A DNA stretch of 20,041 nucleotides from an uncultured Oscillibacter sp. Its GTDB lineage: Bacteria > Bacillota > Clostridia > Oscillospirales > Oscillospiraceae. Positions 12,010-18,510 of the stretch are shown here, piece by piece. The notes beneath the pieces are model-generated. The model was not told the DNA's origin. It was given only the letters and a program-made list of their open reading frames with translations, and searched no databases. The DNA lies in contig NZ_CAJTUX010000052.1 in NCBI RefSeq assembly GCF_910579365.1, positions 1 to 20,041 on the forward strand, read 5' to 3'. Position numbers and translations under genes: made by a program. Positions within the stretch are counted from its first letter, which is position 1; every line of letters starts with the position of its first letter.

Positions 12010-14238
12010 ATGAACGTCATCCACCTTATCAGCGGCGGCGACTCCGGCGGGGCCAAGACCCACGTCCTGAGCCTCCTCCAGCGCCTTAACGAGACCATCA
12101 CCGCCCAGCTGGTCTGCTTTCGGGACGGTCCCTTCGCCGAGGAGGCCCGGGCCCTGGGCATCCCCACCATGATCTGCGGAGGCAACCACATCCTGAAGGT
12201 CCGCCGGCAGCTGGCGGACTACATCCGCCGGGAGGGCTATGAGCTCATCCACTGCCACGGGGCCCGGGCCAACATGATCGGGGCCCTGCTGCGGGGCGTC
12301 ACCGGACTGCCGGTGGTCACCACCATCCACAGCGACTATAAGATCGACTATATGGGCCGCCCCCTGGCCCGCTGCACCTTCGGCGTCATCAACACCTGGG
12401 CCCTCCGGCGGCTGGACTACCGCATCGGCGTGTCCGACGCCATGGTGAACCTCCTCATCTCCCGGGGCTTCCCGGCGGACCGCTTCTTCGCCATTTACAA
12501 CGGCATCGACTTCACCCCCGCCCCGGACCAGGGGGACCGGCTGTCCTATCTCCGCTCCCTGGGGGCCCAGGTGGAGGCGGACTCCGTGGTGGTGGGCATC
12601 GCCGCCCGGCTGAACCCCGTCAAGGACATGTCCACCCTCATTCGGGGCTTTGCCAGGGCCCACGAATCCTGCGAAAAACTGCGCCTCGTCATCGCCGGGG
12701 ACGGAGAGGAGCGGGAGAAGCTGGGAAACCTCGCCCGGGAGCTGGGCGTGGAGAACCAGGTCGCCTTTGCCGGGTGGATCAGCGGCGGCATGGACCGTTT
12801 CTACAGCGCCCTGGACATCAACGTGCTGACCAGCCTGTCCGAGACCTTTTCCTACGCCCTCACCGAAGGGGCCCGGTTTCACCTGGCCACCATCTCCACC
12901 GCCGTGGGGGGCATCCCCTACCTCATTGACGACGGGGTCAACGGCTTCCTCTTCACGCCCCGGGACTGGGAGACCCTGGGGGACCGGCTGGCCGCCCTGG
13001 GAAACGGCCCGGCTCTCCGCCGCGAGATGGGAGAGAAGCTCTTTGAAAAGGCCTCCGCGCAGTTCTCCATTGAAAAGACCGTAGACACTCAGCTCCGCAT
13101 CTATCAGGAAATCCTCCGCCGCCACAGCCGCCCCAAGGCCCGGCGGGACGGCGCGGTGATCTGCGGGGCCTATGGCCGGGGCAACGCCGGGGACGACGCC
13201 ATTCTGGAGGCCATCCTCCAGGAGATGCGCTCCATCGACCCGGACCTGCCGGTGACGGTCATCTCCAAAAACCCCAAAAGCACCCGCCTGAGCTACCGGG
13301 TCCGCGCCGTCAGCCGGATGGACCTCCCGGGCTGGCTGGGGGCCATGGGGCGGGCGAAGCTCTATATCAACGGCGGCGGCAGCCTCATTCAGGACGTGAC
13401 CTCCCGCCGGTCCCTGTGGTTTTACCTCATGAACATCCGCGCCGCCAAATGGGCGGGGTGCGGCGTGCAGATGTACGGCTGCGGCATCGGTCCCGTCAAG
13501 CGGGAAAATCACCGGAAGCTGGCGGCCAAGGTGCTGAACCGGAACGTGGACGTCATCACCCTCCGGGAGCCGGACTCCCTGGAGGAGCTGAAATCCATGG
13601 GCGTGGACAAGCCGGAGATTCACCTGACGGCGGACCCGGCCCTGACGCTGGCTCCCGCCCCGGAGGAGAAGACGGACAGCGTGCTGCTGCGGGCGGGGAT
13701 TCCCCCCCGGGGGAAGTATATCTGCTTCGCCCTCCGGCCCTGGCCGGGATTCCAGGAGCGGGCCTCCCTCTTCGGCGAGGCGGCCCGCTACGCTTGGGAG
13801 CGCTATGGACTGACCCCCGTCTTTACGGCGGTGGAAAAGGGGCAGGACCCCTCCGCCGCCCGGCTGGCCGCCCAGGCCCTGGGGGACGCGCCCCATTACT
13901 TCCTGGACGACGCCAAGACCGCCGGCACCATCATCGGGGCCCTGTCCCGGATGGAGGTGGTGGTGTCCATGCGGCTCCACGCCCTGATCTTCGCCGCCGG
14001 GCAGGGCATCCCCCTGGCGGGGGTGGTGTATGATCCCAAGGTCTCCGCCTTCCTCCGGTATATCGGGCAGGAGAACTTCACGGACCTGGAGACGCTGACG
14101 GCGGAGCGTCTCCAGGCCATGATCGACCAGGCCGCCGCCCAGGCCGGAGACAAGCAGGCCCAGGAGCAGGCGGTCCGGAAGCTCCGGGATCTGGAGCGGG
14201 GAAACGTGGACGTGGCCAGGCGGCTGCTGGAAGCCTAG
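12010..14238 (+). CDS. Fusion of a GT4 glycosyltransferase and a CsaB-type polysaccharide pyruvyl transferase
   Basis: One uninterrupted protein of 742 residues with two enzymes. Residues 1 to ~372 form a GT-B glycosyltransferase of family GT4: HLISGGDSGGAKTHVLSLL at the start, VVGIAARLNPVKDMSTLI, VIAGDGEEREKL, and the E-x7-E donor motif SETFSYALTEGA (E278, E286). Residues ~380-742 form a CsaB-like domain: ICGAYGRGNAGDDAILEAIL at its start, YINGGGSLIQDVTSRRS, YGCGIGPV and SMRLHALIFAAGQGIPLAGV near the end, then YDPKVSAFL. CsaB adds ketal pyruvate to secondary cell wall polymers, the ligand for SLH-domain surface proteins. The first half probably adds a sugar to the same lipid-linked polymer in the cytoplasm. 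AAGGGGA 8 bases upstream supports the ATG at 12010. Pairing with the divergent DUF4330 gene also points to the envelope. Confidence 0.92.
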   Translation: MNVIHLISGGDSGGAKTHVLSLLQRLNETITAQLVCFRDGPFAEEARALGIPTMICGGNHILKVRRQLADYIRREGYELIHCHGARANMIGALLRGVTGLPVVTTIHSDYKIDYMGRPLARCTFGVINTWALRRLDYRIGVSDAMVNLLISRGFPADRFFAIYNGIDFTPAPDQGDRLSYLRSLGAQVEADSVVVGIAARLNPVKDMSTLIRGFARAHESCEKLRLVIAGDGEEREKLGNLARELGVENQVAFAGWISGGMDRFYSALDINVLTSLSETFSYALTEGARFHLATISTAVGGIPYLIDDGVNGFLFTPRDWETLGDRLAALGNGPALRREMGEKLFEKASAQFSIEKTVDTQLRIYQEILRRHSRPKARRDGAVICGAYGRGNAGDDAILEAILQEMRSIDPDLPVTVISKNPKSTRLSYRVRAVSRMDLPGWLGAMGRAKLYINGGGSLIQDVTSRRSLWFYLMNIRAAKWAGCGVQMYGCGIGPVKRENHRKLAAKVLNRNVDVITLREPDSLEELKSMGVDKPEIHLTADPALTLAPAPEEKTDSVLLRAGIPPRGKYICFALRPWPGFQERASLFGEAARYAWERYGLTPVFTAVEKGQDPSAARLAAQALGDAPHYFLDDAKTAGTIIGALSRMEVVVSMRLHALIFAAGQGIPLAGVVYDPKVSAFLRYIGQENFTDLETLTAERLQAMIDQAAAQAGDKQAQEQAVRKLRDLERGNVDVARRLLEA

Positions 14239-14239
14239 C

Positions 14240-14413
14240 TCAGCGGGAGCAAAGTTCCCGCTGGGCCGCAATGGTCTCCAGGGTATCCCCCAGCTGGGTC
14301 AAAATGGCCCCCACCAGGCCCAGCTCCTGGTCGTTCAGCCGGCTGGCGACGGCCACCGCCAGGGAGTTTACCGCGGTGGTCAGGGCCAGGGGGTCGCAGT
14401 TTGGATTGGTCAT
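14240..14413 (-). CDS. Small hypothetical protein (57 aa, possibly DUF6774-like)
   Basis: A complete 57-residue frame. It begins MTNPNCDPLALTTAVNSLAV and continues with ASRLNDQELGLVGAILTQLG to a helical end, LETIAAQRELCSR. It is predicted helical, soluble and cytoplasmic. It resembles, from memory only, the short clostridial family annotated DUF6774; function unknown. The ATG at 14413 has GGTGA 5 bases upstream. Its stop codon is separated by a single base from the stop of the convergent CsaB gene, so the two transcripts must overlap. A hairpin (AGCGGGA/TCCCGCT, 14242-14262) overlaps its end. Confidence 0.7.
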   Translation of the reverse strand: MTNPNCDPLALTTAVNSLAVAVASRLNDQELGLVGAILTQLGDTLETIAAQRELCSR

Positions 14414-14439
14414 AGAACATCACCGTTAACAGTCTATGT

Positions 14440-14467
14440 AAAAGGGGCGGACCTGTGTGTCCGCCCC
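14440..14467. terminator. Terminator-like hairpin, same stem as 3291-3312
   Basis: GGGGCGGAC (14444-14452) and GTCCGCCCC (14459-14467) form a perfect 9-bp stem, loop 6. The tail is TTTT on the minus side (A-run 14440-14443) and CACTTGTCTTTT on the plus side. It may end CsaB transcripts, isolating the next gene, whose -35 overlaps the plus-strand tail. Confidence 0.75.
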
Positions 14468-14470
14468 CAC

Positions 14471-14499
14471 TTGTCTTTTCCTTTCGTTTCCTGTACAAT
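14471..14499 (+). promoter_or_regulatory. Promoter of the alpha-hydroxy-acid oxidizing protein
   Basis: TTGTCT (14471-14476), a 17-base spacer and TACAAT (14494-14499), 49 bases upstream of the start codon. The -10 is identical to that of the pyridoxamine kinase promoter. Confidence 0.7.
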
Positions 14500-14548
14500 C
14501 GAAGAAAACCCGCAGCCTGAAAATTTTACATATCTGGAGGAACCCGAC

Positions 14549-15571
14549 ATGACCTATCAGGAAGTTTTGGAAAACGCCCGGGGCTCTATGGGCCCCTACT
14601 GCAAGTCCTGTCCCGTCTGCAACGGCCTGGGCTGCCGCAGCGCCATACCCGGCCCCGGGGCCAAGGGCGCCGGCACCGGCTTCATCCGCAACTACCAGAA
14701 GTGGCAGGAGCTGTGCGTCAACATGGACACCATCTGCGAGAACAAGCCCGTGGACACCTCCTTCACCCTCTTCGGGCAGAAGGTGGATCTCCCGGTCTTC
14801 GCCGCCCCGGTGGGGGCCATGCAGCTCCACTACGGGGACAAGTACGACGATTTGGCCTATAACGACATCCTCGTCGCCGCCTGCGCTCAGGCGGGCATCG
14901 CCGCCTTCACCGGCGACGGTACGAACCCCGCCGTCATGGAGGCCGCCGCCGGGGCCCTGAAAAAGCAGGGGGGCCGGGGCGTGCCCACCGTCAAGCCCTG
15001 GAACCTGGAGACCATCCGGGAAAAGCTGGCCCTCATCCAGGCGGCGAAGCCCTTCGCCATCGCCATGGACATCGACGCGGCGGGCCTGCCCTTCCTGAAA
15101 AACCTCCAGCCCCCAGCGGGGAGCAAGACCGTGGCGGAGCTGAAGGAGATCGCCGGCATGATGGAGGGAACGCCCTTCCTCCTCAAGGGCGTCATGACCG
15201 TCCGGGGGGCGGAGAAGGCTCTGGAGGCCGGGGCCAGCGGCATCGTGGTCTCCAACCACGGGGGCCGGGTGCTGGACCAGTGCCCCTCCACCGCTGAGGT
15301 CCTTCCCGCCATCGCGGACGCCGTGGGAGGCAGGATGGCGGTGCTGGTGGACGGCGGCATCCGCTCCGGCCTGGATGTGTTCAAGGCCCTGGCCCTGGGG
15401 GCGGACGCCGTGCTCATCGGGCGGCCCTTCGTAAACATGGTCTACGGCGGCGGCGCGGAGGGCGTGCAGGTCTACGTGGACAAGCTGAAAGCCGAGCTGG
15501 CCGACGCCATGGCCATGTGCGGGGCCCACTCCCTGGCGGAAATCCGGCGGGACATGATCTTTGGGTATTGA
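14549..15571 (+). CDS. FMN-dependent alpha-hydroxy-acid oxidizing protein with N-terminal cysteine cluster
   Basis: The protein has 340 residues from the ATG at 14549, with TGGAGG 8 bases upstream; an earlier in-frame start at 14471 overlaps the promoter and is rejected. The (beta/alpha)8 flavin fold of the glycolate/lactate oxidase family is recognised by LPVFAAPVGAMQL, KGVMTVRGAEKALEAGA with the active-site Lys, IVVSNHGGRVLDQ with the catalytic His and Arg, and VDGGIRSGLDVFKALALGAD followed by LIGRP, which binds the FMN phosphate. It should oxidise a 2-hydroxy acid to a 2-keto acid in the cytoplasm; the substrate is unclear. Unlike classic members, the N-terminus carries Cx2Cx2Cx4C (C18, C21, C24, C29), which could hold an iron-sulphur cluster or zinc. 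The gene is monocistronic. Confidence 0.9.
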   Translation: MTYQEVLENARGSMGPYCKSCPVCNGLGCRSAIPGPGAKGAGTGFIRNYQKWQELCVNMDTICENKPVDTSFTLFGQKVDLPVFAAPVGAMQLHYGDKYDDLAYNDILVAACAQAGIAAFTGDGTNPAVMEAAAGALKKQGGRGVPTVKPWNLETIREKLALIQAAKPFAIAMDIDAAGLPFLKNLQPPAGSKTVAELKEIAGMMEGTPFLLKGVMTVRGAEKALEAGASGIVVSNHGGRVLDQCPSTAEVLPAIADAVGGRMAVLVDGGIRSGLDVFKALALGADAVLIGRPFVNMVYGGGAEGVQVYVDKLKAELADAMAMCGAHSLAEIRRDMIFGY

Positions 15572-15596
15572 CAGGCAGCAGGGTTGCAGGGAGGCA

Positions 15597-15701
15597 GGGA
15601 ACCCCTCCTGGGTTCCTCTCGCAGCTCTCTTCCTTCCCGCTGCGTCAATCTTCTGCGTTTTTTGACACGCTGAGGCGGCGTCCTTCCGGACGCCGCCTTT
15701 T
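15597..15701. repeat. Dispersed 77-bp repeat, copy B, with terminator hairpin (intergenic)
   Basis: The second copy of the unit at 11130-11206, here 15598-15674. The first hairpin is shorter (GGAACCC 15598-15604 with GGGTTCC 15610-15616). TTTTTT lies at 15658-15663. After GACACGCTGAG comes a different, perfect hairpin GGCGGCGTCC/GGACGCCGCC (15674-15697) followed by TTTT, a good rightward terminator. Like copy A it separates convergent genes, here the hydroxy-acid oxidizing protein and the MATE transporter. Confidence 0.9.
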
Positions 15702-15708
15702 CGAATGC

Positions 15709-17082
15709 TTATGCGCTCGCGCGCTCCAGCGCGTCCAGCTCCCGCAGGGCCCGGCGCTGAATCACAATGGCGCTGGCCAGGGTCAGCACGTCTGAAACCG
15801 CCTGGGTCATCTCCACTCCCAGCAGCCCCAGAGCCGCCGAGAGAATGTAGACCAGGGGGATGAAGAAAATCCCCTGCCGGGCCATGGCCAGGAAGGTGGC
15901 GGAGGCCGTCTTGCCGATGGTCTGGAGCATCATGTTGCTCATGGTGGTCCAGCTCATGGCCGTCAGCGTCACGCACTGGCACCGCAGCGCCATGGCGCCG
16001 CAGGCGACAACCTCCGGATCGTCCCGGAAGAGGGCGATGAGCCGGGGGGCGAAGACGAAACCCAGGGCGCTCACCGCCAGCAAAAACACCGTGGAGGTCT
16101 TCACGCAGAACCAGAAGCCCTCCTTCACCCGGCTGTAGAGCTTCGCGCCGTAGTTGAAGCCGCAGACGGGCTGGAAGCCCTGGCCGAAGCCGATCATGGC
16201 GGACCCGCCGAACATGGTGATCCGCTGGACCACGCCCATGGCGGCGATGGCGGCGTCGCCATAGGCTCCGGCGGCCCGGTTCAGGCAGATGGCGGCCACG
16301 CTGGCAAGGCCCTGCCGCGCCAGGGAGGGCAGGCCGCCCCGGACGATCTGAACATAGTACTCCGGCTTCCGCTTCACCCGGGAGATATGGAGATGGAGGT
16401 TCCCGCCCCTGGTGCAGCCCGCCAGCAGCAAACAGAAGCTGACGAACTGGCTGACAATGGTGGCCCAGGCCGCCCCGGCCACCCCCAGGCGCAGTGTGAA
16501 AATTAAAATCGGGTCCAGGGCGATGTTCAAAACCGCGCCGCTGGCGATGCCCACCATGGCGTAAGCCGCGCTGCCCTGATAGCGGAGCTGGTTGTTCAGC
16601 ACCAGGGAGGAGGTCATCCACGGGGCCCCGAAGAGGATGACCTGGAGATAGGCCTTGGTATAGGGCAGAATCGTGGCGGTGGAGCCCAGCAGCACGGCCA
16701 GGGGCTCCAGAAACAGCTGGCCCAGGGCGCAGATCAGCGCCCCCGCCGCCAGGGCGGAGAAAAAGCCCGTGGCGGCCATGTTGCTGGCCTCCTCATAGTT
16801 CTGCTTCCCCAGCTCCCGGGAGATGAAATTGCCGCTGCCGTGGCCAAAGAAAAAGCCCACGGCCTGGATGATGGCCATGAGGGAGAAGACCACGCCCACG
16901 GCGCCGGTGGCGCTGTTGCTCTTCAGCATCCCCACAAAGAAGGTGTCCGCCATATTGTAGAAAGACGTGACCAGCATGCTGATGATGCAGGGCACGGCCA
17001 GCCGGCAGATCAGCCGGCTGACGGGCGTCTCCGTCATCTGATGAAATTTCTGTTCCTGTTTTTCGTCCATTCTGCCGTCCAT
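15709..17082 (-). CDS. MATE-family multidrug/metabolite efflux transporter
   Basis: The protein has 457 residues from the ATG at 17082, which follows GGAAGGGGG by 6 bases; TTG 17100 and ATG 17070 are alternatives. It is an integral membrane protein with about 12 helices in two similar halves. After a charged N-terminus comes LICRLAVPCIISMLVTSFYNMADTFFVG, typical of MATE transporters, then GAVGVVFSLMAIIQAVGFFFGHGSGNFISRELGK. The second half has GGSAMIGFGQGFQPVCGFNYGAK, the matching signature. MATE proteins use Na+ or H+ gradients to export cationic drugs or metabolites; the substrate cannot be read from sequence. A promoter with extended -10 TGC-TATACT lies at about 17132-17140. Confidence 0.95.
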   Translation of the reverse strand: MDGRMDEKQEQKFHQMTETPVSRLICRLAVPCIISMLVTSFYNMADTFFVGMLKSNSATGAVGVVFSLMAIIQAVGFFFGHGSGNFISRELGKQNYEEASNMAATGFFSALAAGALICALGQLFLEPLAVLLGSTATILPYTKAYLQVILFGAPWMTSSLVLNNQLRYQGSAAYAMVGIASGAVLNIALDPILIFTLRLGVAGAAWATIVSQFVSFCLLLAGCTRGGNLHLHISRVKRKPEYYVQIVRGGLPSLARQGLASVAAICLNRAAGAYGDAAIAAMGVVQRITMFGGSAMIGFGQGFQPVCGFNYGAKLYSRVKEGFWFCVKTSTVFLLAVSALGFVFAPRLIALFRDDPEVVACGAMALRCQCVTLTAMSWTTMSNMMLQTIGKTASATFLAMARQGIFFIPLVYILSAALGLLGVEMTQAVSDVLTLASAIVIQRRALRELDALERASA

Positions 17083-17131
17083 AGGCGGCCCCCTTCCCAA
17101 TATCCCGTCTTTTTTTACATTTTCATCTTAG

Positions 17132-17140
17132 TATAGCACG
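17132..17140 (-). promoter_or_regulatory. Extended -10 promoter of the MATE gene
   Basis: On the minus strand TGCTATACT, an extended -10 element, lies about 50 bases upstream of the MATE start. The expected -35 position (TTTCAC) is a poor match. Confidence 0.5.
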
Positions 17141-17256
17141 GTCTTTCCAAAAGTGAAAGCGGCATTTTAAAAAGAGAGACGGCGGACGTCCCCGCCGCAT
17201 ACACTGGAGCAGTACCCCTTCTTCGGGTGCAATTTCCAGGAAACGAGGGATTCCCT

Positions 17257-17598
17257 TTGCGTATCAACGAAGCCTATGAGCATGAGGCCATCCTCCCCTG
17301 TCAGGGCGAGGACTGCTGCCTTGGCAGCGGCTGCAATAAAATTGTTACACAGTGTGTCGACGTCACCGCCCCGGTGACCCTGGTACCCGCGGCCTCCCTG
17401 GGCACCGTCACGGTGTCCTGTCAGGGCGCGCCGTCGGTGAACTGCGTGTCCGACTCCTGCGGCGCCAGCAGCACCATCACCGTCACCCAGCGAATCTGCG
17501 TCACCATCCCGGTTAAATACGAGATCTGCATGAACGCCTGCGAGCCCACCATCTCCTGCGCGGAGGGCTGCCCCCCCTCCTGCGGCTGCAAGGGATAA
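17257..17598 (+). CDS. Cysteine-rich small protein of unknown function
   Basis: I take the TTG at 17257 as start because GAGGGA lies 6 bases upstream; a GTG at 17227 would add 10 residues but has a poorly placed ribosome site. The protein has 113 residues, 15 of them cysteine. It begins RINEAYEHEAILPCQGEDCC, continues with alternating hydrophobic/polar strands rich in Val and Thr (VTAPVTLVPAASLGTVTVSC, STITVTQRICVTIPVKYEIC) and ends in a Cys-rich tail, CAEGCPPSCGCKG. There is no signal peptide or membrane segment. The strand pattern suggests a beta-sandwich, possibly cross-linked by disulphides or metal as in spore-coat or surface proteins, but that is only a guess. I do not recognise a named family. 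It is monocistronic. Confidence 0.75.
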   Translation: MRINEAYEHEAILPCQGEDCCLGSGCNKIVTQCVDVTAPVTLVPAASLGTVTVSCQGAPSVNCVSDSCGASSTITVTQRICVTIPVKYEICMNACEPTISCAEGCPPSCGCKG

Positions 17599-17608
17599 GG
17601 CGCGTTCC

Positions 17609-17646
17609 GGGGGCTGTTCCGGCGGGAGCGGCCCCCGCTCTTTCTT
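17609..17646 (+). terminator. Likely terminator of the cysteine-rich gene
   Basis: GCGGG (17622-17626) pairs with CCCGC (17634-17638), followed by TCTTTCTTT. A competing wider stem GGGGGC/GCCCCC (17609-17636) is also possible. It lies between this gene and the convergent XRE regulator. Confidence 0.5.
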
Positions 17647-17650
17647 TCGC

Positions 17651-17863
17651 TCAGCGGTAGGGCTCCGGATTGTCCGACAGGCCCACCAGATAGTCAATGC
17701 TGGTGTGATAAAACCGCGCCAGGGCGATCAGCGCTCCGCTGGGAATGTCCAGCCCTCCGCTCTCATAGCGGGAATAGGTGGCCTGCGAGACGTGAAGCAG
17801 CTCCGCCAGCACCCGCTGAGGCAGGTCCCGGTCCTCCCTGAGGTCCCGCAGCCGCCGGTACAT
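17651..17863 (-). CDS. Small XRE-family helix-turn-helix transcriptional regulator
   Basis: The protein has 70 residues from the ATG at 17863, with GGAGAGGAC directly upstream; the open frame extends farther, but that part crosses the operator region. Nearly the whole protein is one Cro/C1-type HTH domain: RLRDLREDRDLPQRVLAELL, then the recognition helix VSQATYSRYESGGLDIP, then LIALARFYHTSIDYLVGLSD, the standard end of such domains. There is no sensor domain. It diverges from a 57-residue basic protein gene, and two near-identical 17-bp palindromic sites lie between them (17910-17926, 17935-17951). It probably represses itself and its neighbour. Confidence 0.93.
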   Translation of the reverse strand: MYRRLRDLREDRDLPQRVLAELLHVSQATYSRYESGGLDIPSGALIALARFYHTSIDYLVGLSDNPEPYR

Positions 17864-17909
17864 AGTCCTCTCCCCTTTCCGGTTTCTCCAAATCGTCCCC
17901 ATTCTAGGA

Positions 17910-17926
17910 TATGCGAAAATTGCATA
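17910..17926. promoter_or_regulatory. Operator-like site 1 in the XRE/small-protein intergenic region
   Basis: TATGCGAAAATTGCATA, inverted arms TATGC/GCATA. It is identical to site 2 at 15 of 17 bases. It sits just upstream (leftward) of the likely XRE -10 (TAGAAT on the minus strand, 17901-17906), so binding there would block the regulator's own promoter. Confidence 0.7.
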
Positions 17927-17955
17927 TTGATTTTTATACGAAAATCGCATAAAAT
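17927..17955 (+). promoter_or_regulatory. Promoter of the 57-residue protein enclosing operator-like site 2
   Basis: TTGATT (17927-17932), a 17-base spacer and TAAAAT (17950-17955, five of six consensus bases). The spacer contains site 2, TATACGAAAATCGCATA (17935-17951). Site centres are 25 bp apart. The start codon at 17988 is about 26 bases past the expected transcription start. Confidence 0.7.
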
Positions 17956-17987
17956 GGGAGACAGCTCAACAGGACGGGGGAATCGCC

Positions 17988-18161
17988 TTGGCAAAGAAAC
18001 CAAAAACAAAGCGGCAGGTCTGGCGCATCTGGGTAGACACCCGGCGGCGGCTGGTCTCCTTTCACGAGGAGCCTGGCTGCCAGCTGCTGGAGTTCCACAG
18101 CTATGAGTTGTTTCAAAGCTGCGTGGACGGCTATACGGCCCAGCGCTACCGTTACCAATAA
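17988..18161 (+). CDS. Small basic hypothetical protein divergent from the XRE regulator
   Basis: A 57-residue frame starting at TTG 17988, with GGGGGA 6 bases upstream. It begins with a very basic segment, MAKKPKTKRQVWRIWVDTRR, then LVSFHEEPGCQLLEFHSYEL and ends CVDGYTAQRYRYQ. It has high aromatic content and alternating strand-like segments but no membrane helix; the basic N-terminus would suit nucleic-acid binding. I do not recognise a named family. Good ribosome site, a promoter with an operator inside it, and protein-like composition make it a real gene in my view. The T-box promoter of ileS begins only 17 bases after its stop. Confidence 0.75.
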   Translation: MAKKPKTKRQVWRIWVDTRRRLVSFHEEPGCQLLEFHSYELFQSCVDGYTAQRYRYQ

Positions 18162-18178
18162 AAAAGTCTTTCAGACGG

Positions 18179-18208
18179 TTGACAAACCGGAGAAACGTGA
18201 TATTATAA
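18179..18208 (+). promoter_or_regulatory. Promoter of the ileS T-box transcript
   Basis: A perfect -35 TTGACA (18179-18184), then TATTAT (18201-18206, 16-base spacer) or TTATAA (18203-18208, 18-base spacer). Confidence 0.85.
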
Positions 18209-18214
18209 GGTGGA

Positions 18215-18486
18215 ACTGAACATTTTGGCGTGGATAAGGACGAGTAGCCCTTTCCCTCCCCCTCAGAGAGCCGCCGGAACGGTGCAAGGCGGCGGGGAGG
18301 AAGCGGTGAACATCACCTTGGAGCCTCCTGCTGAACAACGAGTAAGCAAGGACGTGCGGTGGGCGTTACTCCGCCGGCCCGTGGTGGCGGGCCATGAGGG
18401 GCCGTTTCCCGCAAGGGAGCGGCAAGAAGAGTGGTATCGCAGAGCGTGGACGCGCCCTGTCTCTTACGGGAGACGGGGCGCTTTTT
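18215..18486 (+). ncRNA. T-box leader specific for tRNA-Ile, controlling ileS
   Basis: This is a long structured leader before isoleucyl-tRNA synthetase. Stem I ends with GTGAACATCACC, in which ATC (18312-18314) is the isoleucine specifier codon. Further stems include GAGTAA/TTACTC and GGCCCG/CGGGCC. The T-box sequence is GAGTGGTATCGC (18429-18440), a variant of the usual GGGTGGNACCGC. Its TGGT (18432-18435) can pair with the tRNA ACCA end. The antiterminator helix AAGAG/CTCTT (18427-18431, 18461-18465) competes with a 12-bp terminator stem (18452-18463 with 18470-18481) followed by TTTTT. Uncharged tRNA-Ile should favour the antiterminator and turn ileS on. Confidence 0.93.
18452..18486 (+). 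terminator. T-box regulated terminator
   Basis: GCGCCCTGTCTC (18452-18463) pairs with GAGACGGGGCGC (18470-18481), 12 bp including one wobble, loop 6, then T5. Formation is exclusive with the antiterminator. Confidence 0.92.
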
Positions 18487-18510
18487 ATCTTTTGGAAAGG
18501 AGGCCGCCCT

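Noticed and set aside
11983..14271. A 762-codon leftward open frame antisense to the glycosyltransferase-CsaB gene
   Set aside because: Low-complexity His/Gly/Pro-rich shadow; the forward frame shows clear family motifs in both domains.
14426..16621. A 731-codon leftward open frame spanning the hydroxy-acid oxidase and part of the MATE gene
   Set aside because: It crosses two well-supported genes in the wrong frame and contains no family motifs.
17198..17205. Sigma-E sporulation promoter (CATACACT)
   Set aside because: The -10 matches, but nothing like the sigma-E -35 lies 14-15 bases upstream, so it is kept only as a hint under the cysteine-rich protein.
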